64,000 nt of DNA. Source: Torymus aiolomorphi (lineage: Eukaryota > Arthropoda > Insecta > Hymenoptera > Torymidae). Position 1 is the first letter of the stretch. Each line of letters begins with the position of its first letter. The stretch lies in assembly GCA_036365515.1 (NCBI GenBank), contig CM070875.1, positions 7,406,501 through 7,470,500 of the forward strand, given 5' to 3'. The notes under the pieces are model-generated. The model saw only the letters and a list, made by a program, of their open reading frames with translations. It was not told the origin of the DNA and searched no databases. A program made the translations under genes and the position numbers. Below are positions 51,389 through 62,374 of this stretch, in pieces.

Positions 51389-52645
51389 TCCAAAATTTCG
51401 TGAATTTTGATTAAAAAAATACCAAAAGATAGCATTTAAATAGCTCTATCCGATGGTATTAATTAATTAGCTCCCAAAAAAAAATTAAAACAAAAATTTA
51501 GTTTTTCGAAATCTAAAAACAGCTGTATCTCGGTAAATAATGATTATTTTAAACCGATTGCAGTTTGTATAAATTGCTCCAACGCTATTCTAATTAGCTT
51601 CACAATTACATTCTCGAAATTTATTTTATTTATTTAAATAAAAAATTAAAACGTTTTGCACAACAAACTACGCGCATTGCGCATGCGCAACTGTATAAAT
51701 AGCGGGAAATTTTGAATTATCCGACTAAAACGAACAATTTTCGGCAGGAAAAAGAACCATACCAGATACCAGACGATAGCATTTAAATAGCTCTATCCGT
51801 TGGTATTAATTAATTAATTAGCTCCCCCTCCGGATCACAACAAAAAATTAAAACAAAAATTTCGTTTTTCGAAATCTAAAAATAGTTGTATCTCGGTAAA
51901 TAATGATTATTTTAAACCGATTGCGGTTTGTATAAATTGCTCCAACGCTATTCTAATTAGCTCCACAATTACATTCTCGAAATTTATTTTATTTATTTAA
52001 ATAAAAAACTAAAACGTTTTGGACAACAAGCTGCGCGCATTGCGCATGCGCAACTGTATAAATGGCGGGAAATTTTGAATTATCCGACTAAAACGAACAA
52101 TTTTCGGCAGAAAAAATATTCTAAAAATCACGATTTAAATAGCTCTATTTAATTATGCGTTTTATTTAAATAGCTTGTGGTAATTTTTTTCAGCTACAGC
52201 TGATTAATAATTAATCCCATGTAAGTAGATTTCGGAATTGTATGCAGAGTTTGCAAATACTGATAAAAAAAAATTGTATTAGAAAAACTCAGTTATTAGC
52301 AGAAATTGCAGATTAATTAATTAATTTTTACTTCAAATGTCAGATCGTTCCACGTTCCGTGTTTCGAGTTCCAATAGACTTCACGATGACTACAGGCGCG
52401 AAATATGAAACTTAATCGATGGAAAAAGCCATCCTCGCCGTCGGCTCGGGTGTCAATTTACACGAGCTTTACACGAACTGTGGACTGTCCAAGTTTTTTC
52501 CTCCCTAGGCGTAATATACTATTTCCTCATACCGAGCCGAAAGTAAGTACCACATTCCCGCCCGACGCAAAAACGGGAATGTGGCATTTTCGGCCTCGGT
52601 ATGAGGAATTAGTATATTACGCACCTAGGGAGGAAAAAACTTTAG
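51389..52645. repeat. Left arm of the large composite palindrome
   Basis: Reverse complement of 54,120-56,456 once the Transib-like insertion is removed. The arm itself holds a tandem duplication of about 370 bp: GATAGCATTTAAATAGCTC at 51,429 and 51,775, and CTGTATAAATRGCGGGAAAT at 51,690 and 52,055. Confidence 0.9.
52488..52640. repeat. Hairpin with CCTAGGTGCGTAATA-type ends, left copy
   Basis: Inverted repeat from GTTTTTTCCTCCCTAGGCGT to TTACGCACCTAGGGAGGAAA, with inner arms containing ACCGAGCCGAAAG / TTTCGGCCTCGGT. A second copy is at 54,128-54,277. Confidence 0.85.
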
Positions 52646-52657
52646 CCGCCCATTTTT

Positions 52658-52790
52658 ACTCCCGTGGAGTATATATTATTTTCCACGATACCCGGGCCGA
52701 AAATACCACATTCGCGTTTTTGAACCAGGAGCGAAAATGGCACTTTCGGCCAGTGTATGGTGAAAAAATAGTATACGCTCCACGGGAGTA
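52658..52790. repeat. Hairpin with TTTTACTCCCGTGGAG ends
   Basis: Inverted repeat TTTTACTCCCGTGGAGTATA / TATACGCTCCACGGGAGTAA, adjacent to and structurally like the preceding hairpin. The 94- to 128-codon frames over both hairpins are by-products. Confidence 0.85.
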
Positions 52791-53604
52791 AAATTGGCCA
52801 GCCCATATCTCGTGTAAATTGCCACCCGAGCCGAAGGCGAGGGTAAGTTTTTTCCCCCCAGGTGCATAATATATACTATTCTCCCGCCGTTTCTTACAAC
52901 TCATTGATTTAGTGCAACTATTTTCATTAATAATAGGCAATTCGAAGAAACCTTGGTTTGCGACTAGTAGAGAATAACAATCTCCCTTTTGTCACTATAC
53001 CCTATATTCTCTTTACCTATATCAAAATCAATCGATGGGAGAGATAAAGGAATAATAATACTATGAGAAAATTTTGGAATTAGTATTAACGAATATAGTA
53101 CAATAGAATTTATGAACAAAATAAGTTTTTATAAAATTCTAACAAAATATACGGCGTTGAAACTTGGGATACATTTCTGGTTTCTATCTTGTTTTACGTA
53201 ATTGATCAGACTAAATCACTGAAAAAGGCCTTTCTCCAGATGCTCAATATAACTCATTGATTTAGTCCAACCAGTTTTATTATAATAGTTAATTAACAGC
53301 ACTATTGGGTTTAGTACTGATCGAGATATGGCAACCTTTCATTTATATGTAATAACAATATTTAATTTAATTTAACTCTATGTAAATAATATATAATAAT
53401 GTAAATATTTTCTGGAAATAAATAAATAAATAAATGAATAAATAAATATAGAATATATTTTATATTTTATACAGAAGGCTGAGAAAACGTATAATATAAA
53501 TAACTTTAAAGTGATTATTGTACTTCAAGTTTTACACAAAAAATTCCCTCAGCAAGGCTAACACTATAAAATAATTTTTTTAATTGGAAGTAAAAACATA
53601 TAGT

Positions 53605-53640
53605 ACATTATTGATTATTATTATTATTATTATTATTCAT
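53605..53640. repeat. (ATT)n microsatellite
   Basis: About 9 ATT units next to the captured exon. Confidence 0.9.
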
Positions 53641-53654
53641 GACTAATGACAGGT

Positions 53655-53865
53655 GAGCGATTCTTCTTCATGATGTGCTCGAACGGGTGCAAAAAAAAGT
53701 CCTTCTGGAATCTAAAGTTGCCGAACTCGACCTTTCTGATGAACTTGATAGCGAGCTGGCGTAGCGAGTCGGGCGCGAAAAAGACGATGTCCTCTCGCGA
53801 AATGTAGCTCACGCGGTCGAAGTGCTCGCCGATCACCTGCCAGATGTGTGACCGATGTAGACGGA
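53655..53865 (-). pseudogene. Captured exon of an ARFGEF1/2 (BIG, Drosophila Sec71)-like gene
   Basis: The minus strand encodes [17 protein letters not shown], then [18 protein letters not shown] and [10 protein letters not shown], closing with [13 protein letters not shown]. This matches my memory of the conserved region C-terminal to the Sec7 domain in the brefeldin-A-inhibited Arf GEFs, which act at the trans-Golgi. Similarity covers about 70 residues and stops abruptly at NRSP; a T-run adds one residue in KDFFLHPF. The codons are GC-rich, unlike the surroundings. Flanking it are an ATT microsatellite and a hairpin whose first bases abut the exon. It lies in the spacer of a palindrome, so it is most likely a transduplicated fragment rather than the real gene. 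Confidence 0.7.
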
Positions 53866-53873
53866 TACAGCCT

Positions 53874-54113
53874 ATTTTGCTGTTGGATAATGCGCCAGGT
53901 CCTTCAGTGAGATCTGAGATAATTAAATGAATAAGCTGAGGATGTTATTGAGGAAATAGAATGATTGCCGATTGTCTAAGGGATGTCTTTTACCTGACAC
54001 AGAGCTTTCACAAATTCAGCAATGGCATTCTATTTCCTCAATAACATCCTCAGCTTATTCATTTAATTATCTCAGATCTCACTGGAGGACCTGGCGCATT
54101 ATCCAACAGCAAA
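53874..54113. repeat. Hairpin with 95-bp arms next to the captured exon
   Basis: Left arm begins TTTTGCTGTTGGATAATGCG, and the right arm ends CGCATTATCCAACAGCAAAA. The loop is about 55 bp. The arms contain AGATCTGAGATAATTAAATG and its complement. Confidence 0.9.
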
Positions 54114-54328
54114 ATGGGCAGCTAAAGTTTTTTCCTCCCTAGGTGCGTAATATACTAATTCCTCATACCGAGGCCGAAAATGCCACATTCCCGTTTTTAC
54201 GCCGGGCGGGAATGTGGTACTTACTTTCGGCTCGGTATGAGGAAATAGTATATTATGCCTAGGGAGGAAAAAACTTGGACAGTCCACAGCTCGTGTAAAG
54301 CTCGTGTAAATTGACACCCGAGCCGACG

Positions 54329-55384
54329 CACACTGGGGCCATACGGATTTTTTGGTTCAAAACCACCTAGAGGTCACAATTCTCAACGGAATCTCAAAAT
54401 TTTTGCTTAGGAACATTCGTTATCAAATATCGAATAGCCCTACGAAGCCTGATTTTCCAAAAAATTAACCTATAAATCTAAGGAGTCATATAATCCTATC
54501 ACATCAACCAATCAATTCAATTTTTGACCTGCAAATCCCAAAAATACGATAAACCTTTAATTTGTAAGCCCTTTACTCGTGAACTCTTGACCTTTGATTC
54601 AGTAAGCCATGCACTCATAAACTCTAAACCTATAAGCCCTAACCTCATAAGTCTTAAGGGGGTCTTACACCTAGTGGCTTCTGAGGCCAAAATCAGCTAT
54701 AAAAAAGAGAAAAATGTTATTTAAACCACATACAATGTATATCCTAAAAATATACACTATTTCTGACAGAATGGCCCAAGACTTAATCTGTAGATCAATT
54801 TTACTCACAGATATAGCATTTTCAATTTTTTTCATTTGGCGTATTTTTTAAAAAAGCTATGGGTGCATGGATTTATGGATGCATGGGTTTATGGGTGCAT
54901 GGATTTATGAGTGCATGGGTTTATAGGTGCATGGGTTTACAGGTGCATGGGCTTATGGGTGCATGGGATTACGGGTGCAAGGGTTTATGGGTGCATGGAT
55001 TTATGGATGCATGGGTTTATGGGTGCATGGATTTATGGATGCATGGGTTTATGGGTGTATGGATTTATGAATGCATGGGTTTATGGGTGCATGGGATTAC
55101 GGGTGCAAGGGTTTATGGGTGCATGGGTTTATTGGTGCAAGCGTTTATGAATTAAGGTTAAGAGAGCATGTGTCAAAGACTTATAAATTGAAGTTTTATA
55201 GCATTTTTGGGAATCACAAGTGTAAATTTTGGGGTTATAAATTAGGTTTATAGGTTCATATTTTCAAAATTAGGCTTTGTAGCGGTCTTTGGTATTTTGT
55301 CACAAAAGTTCCTGTTTTTAAATTTTCAAATTCGGTTGAGAATTATGACCTCTAGGTGGTTTTGAACCTTTCGGCCCCAGTGTG
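54329..55384. mobile_element. Transib-like non-autonomous element, 1,056 bp
   Basis: Ends CACACTGGGGCC and GGCCCCAGTGTG, with inverted similarity continuing for about 70 bp (GGTTCAAAACCACCTAGAGG on both sides). The flanks are CGACG (54,324-54,328) and TGACG (55,385-55,389). The uninterrupted left arm of the host palindrome has a single CGACG there, so this is a 5-bp duplication with one C to T change. CAC-starting ends and 5-bp GC-rich duplications are Transib hallmarks (the RAG1-related family). No transposase remains inside. Confidence 0.7.
54859..55150. repeat. 15-bp minisatellite GTGCATGGGTTTATG
   Basis: About 19 units inside the Transib-like element. The 98-codon plus frame of Gly/Cys/Met/Trp-rich repeats is a by-product of the 15-bp period. 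Confidence 0.95.
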
Positions 55385-56570
55385 TGACGGCGAGGGTGGC
55401 TTTTTCCATCGATTAAGTTTCATATGTTTCATATTTCGCGCCTGTAGTCATCGTGAAGTCTATTGGAATTCGAAACACGGAACGTGGAACGATCTGACAT
55501 TTGAAGTAAAAATTAATTAATTAATCTGCAATTTCTGCTAATAACTGAGTTTTTCTAATACAGTTTTTTTTTTATCAGTATTTGCAAACTCTGCATACAA
55601 TTCCGAAATCTACTTACATGGGATTAATTATTAATCAGCTGTAGCTGAAAAAAATTACCACAAGCTATTTAAATAAAACGCATAATTAAATAGAGCTATT
55701 TAAATCGTGATTTTTAGAATATTTTTTCTGCCGAAAATTATTCGTTTTAGTCGGATAATTCAAAATTTCCCGCCATTAATACAGTTGCGCATGCGCGCAG
55801 CTTGTTGTCCAAAACGTTTAAATTTTTTATTTAAATAAATAAAATAAATTTCGAGAATGTAATTGTGGAGCTAATTAGAATAGCATTAGAGCAATTTATA
55901 CAAACCGCAATCGGTTTAAAATAATCATTATTTACCGAGATACAACTGTTTTTAGATTTCGAAAAACGAAATTTTTGTTTTAATTTTTTGTTGTGATCCG
56001 GAGGGGGAGCTAATTAATTAATACCATCGGATAGAGCTATTTAAATGCTATCTTCTGGTATCTGGTATGGTTCTTTTTCCTGCCGAAAATTGTTCGTTTT
56101 AGTCGGATAATTCAAAATTTCCCGCCACTTATACAGTTGCGCATGCGCAATGCGCGCAGTTTGTTGTGCAAAACGTTTAAATTTTTTATTTAAATAAATA
56201 AAATAAATTTCGAGAATGTAATTGTGGAGCTAATTAGAATAGCGTTGGAACAATTTATACAAACTGCAATCGGTTTAAAATAATCATTATTTAGCGAGAT
56301 ACAGCTGTTTTTAGATTTCGAAAAACGAAATTTTTGTTTTTTTTTTTTTTTGTGATCCGGAGGGGGAGCTAATTAATTAATTAATACCATCGGATAGAGC
56401 TATTTAAATGCTATCTTTTGGTATTTTTTTTATCAAAATTCACGAAATTTTGGGGGCCGGGGAGGCTGACCTCATCAGCAGCACCTTTTCCACTCGCCGA
56501 CTGCGCCGAACGATAAGCGCTGCTGTCGCGCTGATCATAGGTTAGCACACACGTCGAATTTTTCTCCGTG

Positions 56571-56814
56571 TAGGTAAGGTAGTGGAACTAGTTCTCGATA
56601 GGTGCCCAATTGTCGATATTTTTCCTTTTAATATCGATTTATGGTCATTTCTGACAACTATTTGCACAAAAAAAAAATTTCTTTTGGTAACTGAATAAGA
56701 TAGTGGAATCAGTTCTCGATAAGGGTCCAATTGTCGATATTTTTCCTTTTAATATCAATTTATGGTCATTTCTAACAACTATTTGCACAAAAAAAAATTT
56801 CTTATGGTAACTAA
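56571..56814. repeat. 122-bp tandem duplication
   Basis: Two copies containing AATTGTCGATATTTTTCC, starting at about 56,571 and 56,693. Confidence 0.9.
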
Positions 56815-57408
56815 ATATCATTTAATCTTATACTGTTAAATTGCGTGCATTCAAACTACGCCTTCTATTAGAAAAAAATTAAATGATGAATCGACCTCGC
56901 ATTCGTCACGATTTTCGTTGCTACCTTAACTTCGCCGTTAGCAGAGGACCTCGTTTGAATAAGCGATTTTACAAGAAAAAAACGAATTTTTTGGCCGCAT
57001 GAACTCATCCTACAATCAAAATAGAAGGCTATTATGGCTAAACCCAAAAAGCTAACATTTATTTTATTTATTTACTTTTTTATTAGTTATCGGGAACTGC
57101 TCCCAAAAAACCATGCCAAACGGAGTTCTCGATACTGTGAAATGTAACCGTAAATTCTCATTCGATTTTTAATTTATAATTAATTTATCAATTCTTGTAA
57201 TAAATTGTTTCTAGATTTATTATTTTTTGATAGAATTTAAGTTTTTTGTCTGTATTTTTTTTTTTTTTTTTGAGCATAATGTTTATCATACTTTTAGGTT
57301 AGTTTTTCAAACATATTTCTATTTGTATTTGATAGTGTACAAAATATTGTTATGTAACGAATATTCTATGTAATAAGATTTTATATGTTTATAGGTAGTG
57401 TCTTTAGC
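56815..57408. other. AT-rich sequence, no gene recognised
   Basis: No supported open frame and no repeat partner noticed. Confidence 0.3.
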
Positions 57409-57605
57409 TACAATTTACACACAATGAAAGTTGATTTTGATCCTCTCGTGTAAGAGATCTACAATATTATTTAGTCATTGGGTCCAAATATTTCCTACGC
57501 TAAAGACACCCCAAGTTTTAAATCTATCAACGAGCAACTGAATTGTAGATCTCCTAAGCGAAGGGAGCAAAATCAACTTTCAAGGTGTGAACATTGTAAC
57601 TATAG
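57409..57605. repeat. Small inverted-repeat element
   Basis: CAATGAAAGTTGATTTTGATCC near the left end matches GGAGCAAAATCAACTTTC near the right in reverse, and GAGATCTACAAT pairs with ATTGTAGATCTC. Probably a decayed MITE. Confidence 0.55.
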
Positions 57606-57739
57606 ACTGTACCTATAAGTATACAATATTTACAATTTTCATTATTCGATAACTCACTTATGGGCTGGGGGACTTTATCGCAGGAAATATTGTTTATACA
57701 AAGAACAAAAATGTATTCTAGCAGCTGATAGTGGGGTTC

Positions 57740-57905
57740 GTAAGGTATTCGATACCTTTGTAAATGTCTACATTGTTATGACTCATCTCGCGCATTTCGA
57801 TCTTATACATATGAAGTGTCATGACAGAAATTTTAAAACGACGATTTCTCGAAAACACGTAAAATTCAGTTAAGTCGTTATTCCTGGAAGCCACAGAAAT
57901 ATTTA
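57740..57905. repeat. Inverted partner of 2,905-3,055
   Basis: Shares CATATGAAGTGTCATGACAG and CGATTTCTCGAAAACACGT in reverse orientation. Confidence 0.6.
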
Positions 57906-58457
57906 TATAAACTTAGACATATGCCATATTTTTTGAAGTATCATCTAAATAGTATTTTCCAATTAGGCAACTTCGTACACAGAAAGTGTAAAAAAATAAA
58001 AATTAAAAAAAAAAGTTTTCAGGCTTGGACCTTGGCACTTGCCTGGAAATTACGAGTATGAATGTTTTAAGTATGTATCGATGAATCAGGCTGCCTGTAT
58101 ATGTCCTGACTCGCCTTAAATCCATTTATGCTCGAGAACCCTCTTCCAATAAATATCAAAATATCACATTTATATGCATACACTAAACTCAATTTCACAT
58201 ACAAGTTTAATGATTTAAATCTATTTGTATATAGTAAAGCATACTGTCTGTGTGTGATTTTTTAATATTCCACGAATAATATACAATTTTGTATATTTTA
58301 TTTGAATAATAAATTATATAAATGTCTTTTTTCGTGATTTTTAAAATTCCGTGACGAAATAGGCGGTATTTATAACCAACCATTAATTAAACGGTTGGCC
58401 AAACCTTTGTGATTTAATAAACGAATGGTGAATGGTTGGTGACTATTTCTACTAGGG

Positions 58458-58530
58458 AACAGTTACATCATTTAGAAAAATGAAGAAAATAATATTTATT
58501 TTCTTCATTTTTCTAAATGATATAACTGTT
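58458..58530. repeat. Short near-perfect hairpin of 73 bp
   Basis: The arms AACAGTTACATCATTTAGAA and its complement form a stem of about 32 bp with a 7-nt loop. Size and shape resemble a microRNA precursor or a very small MITE. Confidence 0.6.
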
Positions 58531-58549
58531 ATTACTTTTGACTAGTATT

Positions 58550-58765
58550 GATACAACATAGAATTTTATTATATCAAAGTAGTTTTTAAATGAAAATGAT
58601 TTAAACCTATAATAAGGTTAATAAACCTTATTTATATCAATAGAAACTAAATTGCTGTAGCTAAATATTGATTATTGTTTTAGAAACAGTAATATAAATT
58701 TCAGCCACCATTTTCATTTAAAAGCTACTTGGATATACTAAAATTCTATGTTATATCAAAACTGA
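58550..58765. repeat. Inverted-repeat element of about 215 bp
   Basis: CATAGAATTTTATTATATC and TTTTTAAATGAAAATG at the left are matched in reverse by CATTTTCATTTAAAAGC and ATTCTATGTTATATC at the right. Confidence 0.6.
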
Positions 58766-59041
58766 GTCGATCAAACACAAAAATAATTGACGACTTGACT
58801 AACATATATAAACTTCTATATTAACGGAACCGTATCCTAATTGCCAATAAATTATTTTTGAGAAAAGGATGTGTTTACTGTTAACATGGCATTGTAACTG
58901 TTAAAATGCGTTTGCTTAAATATGACCAAATATAGGCATTGTAATGCCATGTTAACAGTTAAGTTACCATGTTCTCATAAACAATTTCAATATGTTACCT
59001 AAGAACATTGATATTGTAATAGTTACAATATGCTTATTATA

Positions 59042-59289
59042 GTAGTTTTTCAATCTAACGGCCAATTTTTTACCGGGATGATGTTGTTTTATAACAAAAA
59101 CGTTTGAAATAAAAACATCATTTATTTTTTGCTCCAACGTTTCGGACATTTTTATTGTTTATCCTGATGAGGATAAACAATAAAAATGAACGTTGGAGTA
59201 AAAAACTTAATAGAGTTTTTATTTCAAACCTTTTTGTTATATAACAGCGTCATCTTGGTAGAAAATTGGCTATTAGATTAAAAAACTAC
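59042..59289. repeat. Nested palindrome with CTGATGAG at its apex
   Basis: Outer arms GTAGTTTTTCAATCTAAC and its complement; inner stem 59,131-59,198 from GCTCCAACGTT to AACGTTGGAG, with TTTATCCTGATGAGGATAAA at the tip. Confidence 0.8.
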
Positions 59290-59459
59290 AATTTACAAGA
59301 ACTTCTACCATCAGCTACTTTCAAATTTGAATATGTCTATTAATTAATATAGATATTGTAACTATTACAATATCATATTTTATCCTTAAACATGTCAAAT
59401 AGTTGTATTTCAAATAGATACATATGTTAACAGTAACAATATTCTTCTCTCAGTGCACT

Positions 59460-60960
59460 TTCCATCCTTTCCCAAGGCAATATCGACCTCTTCTACTCAC
59501 CCAGCTCTCGTTCTACCGTCGAAAAAAACAACTTCGAGGTGAAAAAAAATCGGATAATACGGCGTCAGAACGAGCGCAAAAAAAGACGGCGTACTGATAG
59601 GGTCGTCGGGTGATGGCGCCGGTGATATCGGGCGAAACGCAATTATGCGACGCGTCCTTTTGCAAACTGTCTCTGCGCGTCGTGATGCCACGAGAGCCTA
59701 TGACTCGCCCACACCGCACGATTGCATTGTCCGGCCGTTCTTTGTAACGGATGACTTTGCAACTCCAGCGCGTCGATTAATGAAGTTCCAATTAAAAAGT
59801 TGCCCCCTTGTTTAGTATGGATATATATCGGGTTTTAAAGTCGCGGGGGTGAAGGAGAAGGAAGAGAGGAGGCGGAAGCGCCTCGGATCCTGGGAGAAAA
59901 GTTTTTCCGTAAATTTTAAATACGCGGCGGATGTTTACGCTGTGAGAGCTTGTTTGCTCGGGCCGAAGGTTAGACTTGTTAAATTTTTCGCTGCCGCCAT
60001 TGTTTTTGCGGAAGAAAGGGTGAGCTGGAGGGGTTTCGAATAGTATATGGAAGTTTTGCGGATATTTGGCTCGTTATCGTGTCTTGAATTTTTTGCATTT
60101 TTTGTTAGTCATTAGTATTCAAAATTTATGGGAAACCACCAATGAGTGAATTTTTGTTAAAAGCCATATTAGGAAGTAGACTACGTTGGCGCCAAGATTT
60201 TACAGTAATTGATATTTAAGCACAAGGTCTGTTGGCAAAAAAATTGTCTACTTTAAAGCCGATTCGTGCCGCAGATAACACTCATTTGTAGAATTGGCCA
60301 AATGTCGTCGGGCGTCACTAATTTTTCGAAAGTGTGCGATTTTTATAAATGGAATGGAGAGAAAGTCGCTCTAGGATTTGGAGATTTAGGATCGAGCATT
60401 ATGGTACGTTTCTGCGTTTACGGAAAAAGCTATGGTATTCTTTTACACCACAAGGTGGTCTTGAAAATTCAACACAGTAGTTTGGTGTAAAGAAATAACT
60501 TCGGAATGAAAATATTATATATAAATATTACGCCACAAAGCTGTGGTGAATATATCAAACCCGTCCGGGGTGTGAAATCGCCACTACCAACTGAAAAAAA
60601 CAACCGTATTTGCCGGACAATCCTGCAGGAACTGCATGAGTCGTACAGCAAGAGGCTTCAAGCGGAATCACCTGTGAAAGCCATGCCATTTTAGCGGTGC
60701 AACCGCCGGAAAACAGGCGCTAGCGCGCTGCAGTGTCTCCACCGTTAAAACTGCATGTGAGAAACACAGTAAAATTTACTTGAAACTTCCGCGGAAACGG
60801 CGGAACTCTACAGCCGTTTCAGCTGATGACGTACTCTGCAGTTTCGGCAGGTGGAACTCCTATAATAATGGCGATTTTTTTTCAGTACAGTGAGACTCGT
60901 ATGCTCTGAAGAAGAAGTGGGGGCTGCACGAATATCAGTGGAATAATTTCGTCACCCCAA
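59460..60960. other. GC-richer unique stretch, possible gene edge, no gene recognised
   Basis: Base composition rises and no internal repeats are found. Plus frames at 59,849-60,043, 60,266-60,490 and 60,506-60,694 lack recognisable domains; the last (GVKSPLPTEKNN, RICRTILQELHESYSKR) looks most protein-like and ends at TAG (60,692-60,694). This could be a promoter or terminal exon of an unrecognised gene. Confidence 0.25.
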
Positions 60961-61831
60961 GTTTCAGTTTTGGCAAATAAAATGTTTTTTGACAAATATC
61001 ATTCTTTTTTATCATTTATTTATATTATATTTATTTAATACACCGAAAAAAAATTGCTAAAACCATAAGTAAATATATTTATGCGAAATTAGTTTACTTA
61101 AAGTTAGCAAATATTTGTTTATATTAAGCAACGTAACATTCATTCAAGTAAATATTTCTATGATCTTCAATAGTTCATTCTATTGTCTAGAATTTAAGTA
61201 TAGGTTTACTTAAATGCAATATTATTTTCTGAATTCAAATAAATCCCTTATTAAGGGGGCTAGACACCTTTTTTCTTGAGAAAAATCGATTTTTTTTGTT
61301 TTTTCTTATAGGAAAACATCCATAGAATATGCTCCTTTTTACCCGAAAACGATATCTATTTTTTTTTTTAAGATATTGATAAAATACTGATTAAACTATT
61401 TATCGATTTTTCACTGTAATTTCATTTTTTTTCAATATACAGTTTTTTCGACATACATACTTTTATTTTTTTGTAGAATTCTATTTTCTTTTAATTGTTA
61501 ATATATTTTATACTTTTTAATAAATCTACATTAATATATTTATAAATATAAATAAATACGCCGTAGAAATAAATCAATTTTATTAGAAAAAAATAACAGA
61601 AAAAACTGACAAAAATCAATCCGTGTATATAATTACGTGTAATTCATACTTTTCATGGTCGAAATATTTCTAATAGTATAAAACAATTGAATATAAACCA
61701 TACATATATAAGAAAATTGAATACATAGAATAATTATTATATCTATCAAATAATATACCACAGTTTTATTGTATAAAACGATTTGGAGTAATCGGGCATG
61801 AACAACAGTAAGGCCCGTTACACTCAAAAAA
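60961..61831. other. AT-rich sequence, no gene recognised
   Basis: Contains a block starting CACCGAAAAAAAATT with several TTTACTTAAA-type words, perhaps a decayed element, and long T runs. Confidence 0.3.
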
Positions 61832-61961
61832 ATATAAGGAACAGATGCAGAAATAACATGGGTTAGTATATCTATATATACGAGGAACAGCTAGGAATAA
61901 GCGCTGTTCCACATATATATAGATATAGTACCCATGGTATTTCTGCATCTGTTCCTTATAT
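61832..61961. repeat. 130-bp hairpin
   Basis: Arms ATATAAGGAACAGATGCAGA and TCTGCATCTGTTCCTTATAT extend inward for about 60 bp with few mismatches to a loop around TAGGAATAAGC. A MITE or microRNA-precursor-like structure. Confidence 0.75.
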
Positions 61962-62374
61962 CGTGTTCTGTGTGCCTTTGGCTGTAAAAGGCCTAATGTT
62001 GAACTATAGATAATTGGACTAAGGTACACCATGAACTATGTTGAACTATAGATAATTGGACAGTTGGACTATGATACACCATGAACTAAGAAACACACAC
62101 ATATCATACGTATGTTACATGTAAGCATTTGACACGGTAACCTACTTTTAGCTCTTTAATTTTTGTAAACACAAGTGTCAGCTGAATCGAATACTCGGAT
62201 GGTTTAGATTCGTTTTACGTCGCTTTTTACGTAAAAAGTGTTCTTTTTGTGTAATTTGAGGTTCGTGTGTTTTGTTGCACAGTATAATTATTATGTTTAT
62301 ATAGTTGTGAACTTTGTGAAATATAAAAATAGTGATTAAAAAAAATTTAAAGTGACTTCTAACAAAGCTTAAAA

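Larger units (their letters stand above)
54120..56456. repeat. Right arm of the large composite palindrome
   Basis: Reverse complement of the left arm, interrupted at CGACG by the element at 54,329-55,384. Net length without the insertion is close to that of the left arm. Confidence 0.9.
50182..56570. mobile_element. 6.4-kb composite fold-back unit with CACGGAGAAAA ends
   Basis: Outer ends are CACGGAGAAAA and TTTTTCTCCGTG, each flanked by TA, the same end type as the element at 11,059-11,843. Inside, in order: a GC-rich palindrome (50,208-51,322), a left arm (51,389-52,645), a spacer with hairpins and a captured host exon, and a right arm (54,120-56,456) that carries a 1,056-bp insertion. 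No transposase is seen, so it would move only with help from a related autonomous element. The outer border assignment rests on 11-12 bp plus TA and is tentative. Confidence 0.5.

Noticed and set aside
52405..54317. Proteins from frames at 52,405-52,791 and 54,099-54,317
   Set aside because: They are mirror images of one another from palindrome arms and hairpins, with no known domain.
54859..55253. Trp/Gly/Met/Cys-rich repeat protein
   Set aside because: By-product of a 15-bp minisatellite inside a mobile element.
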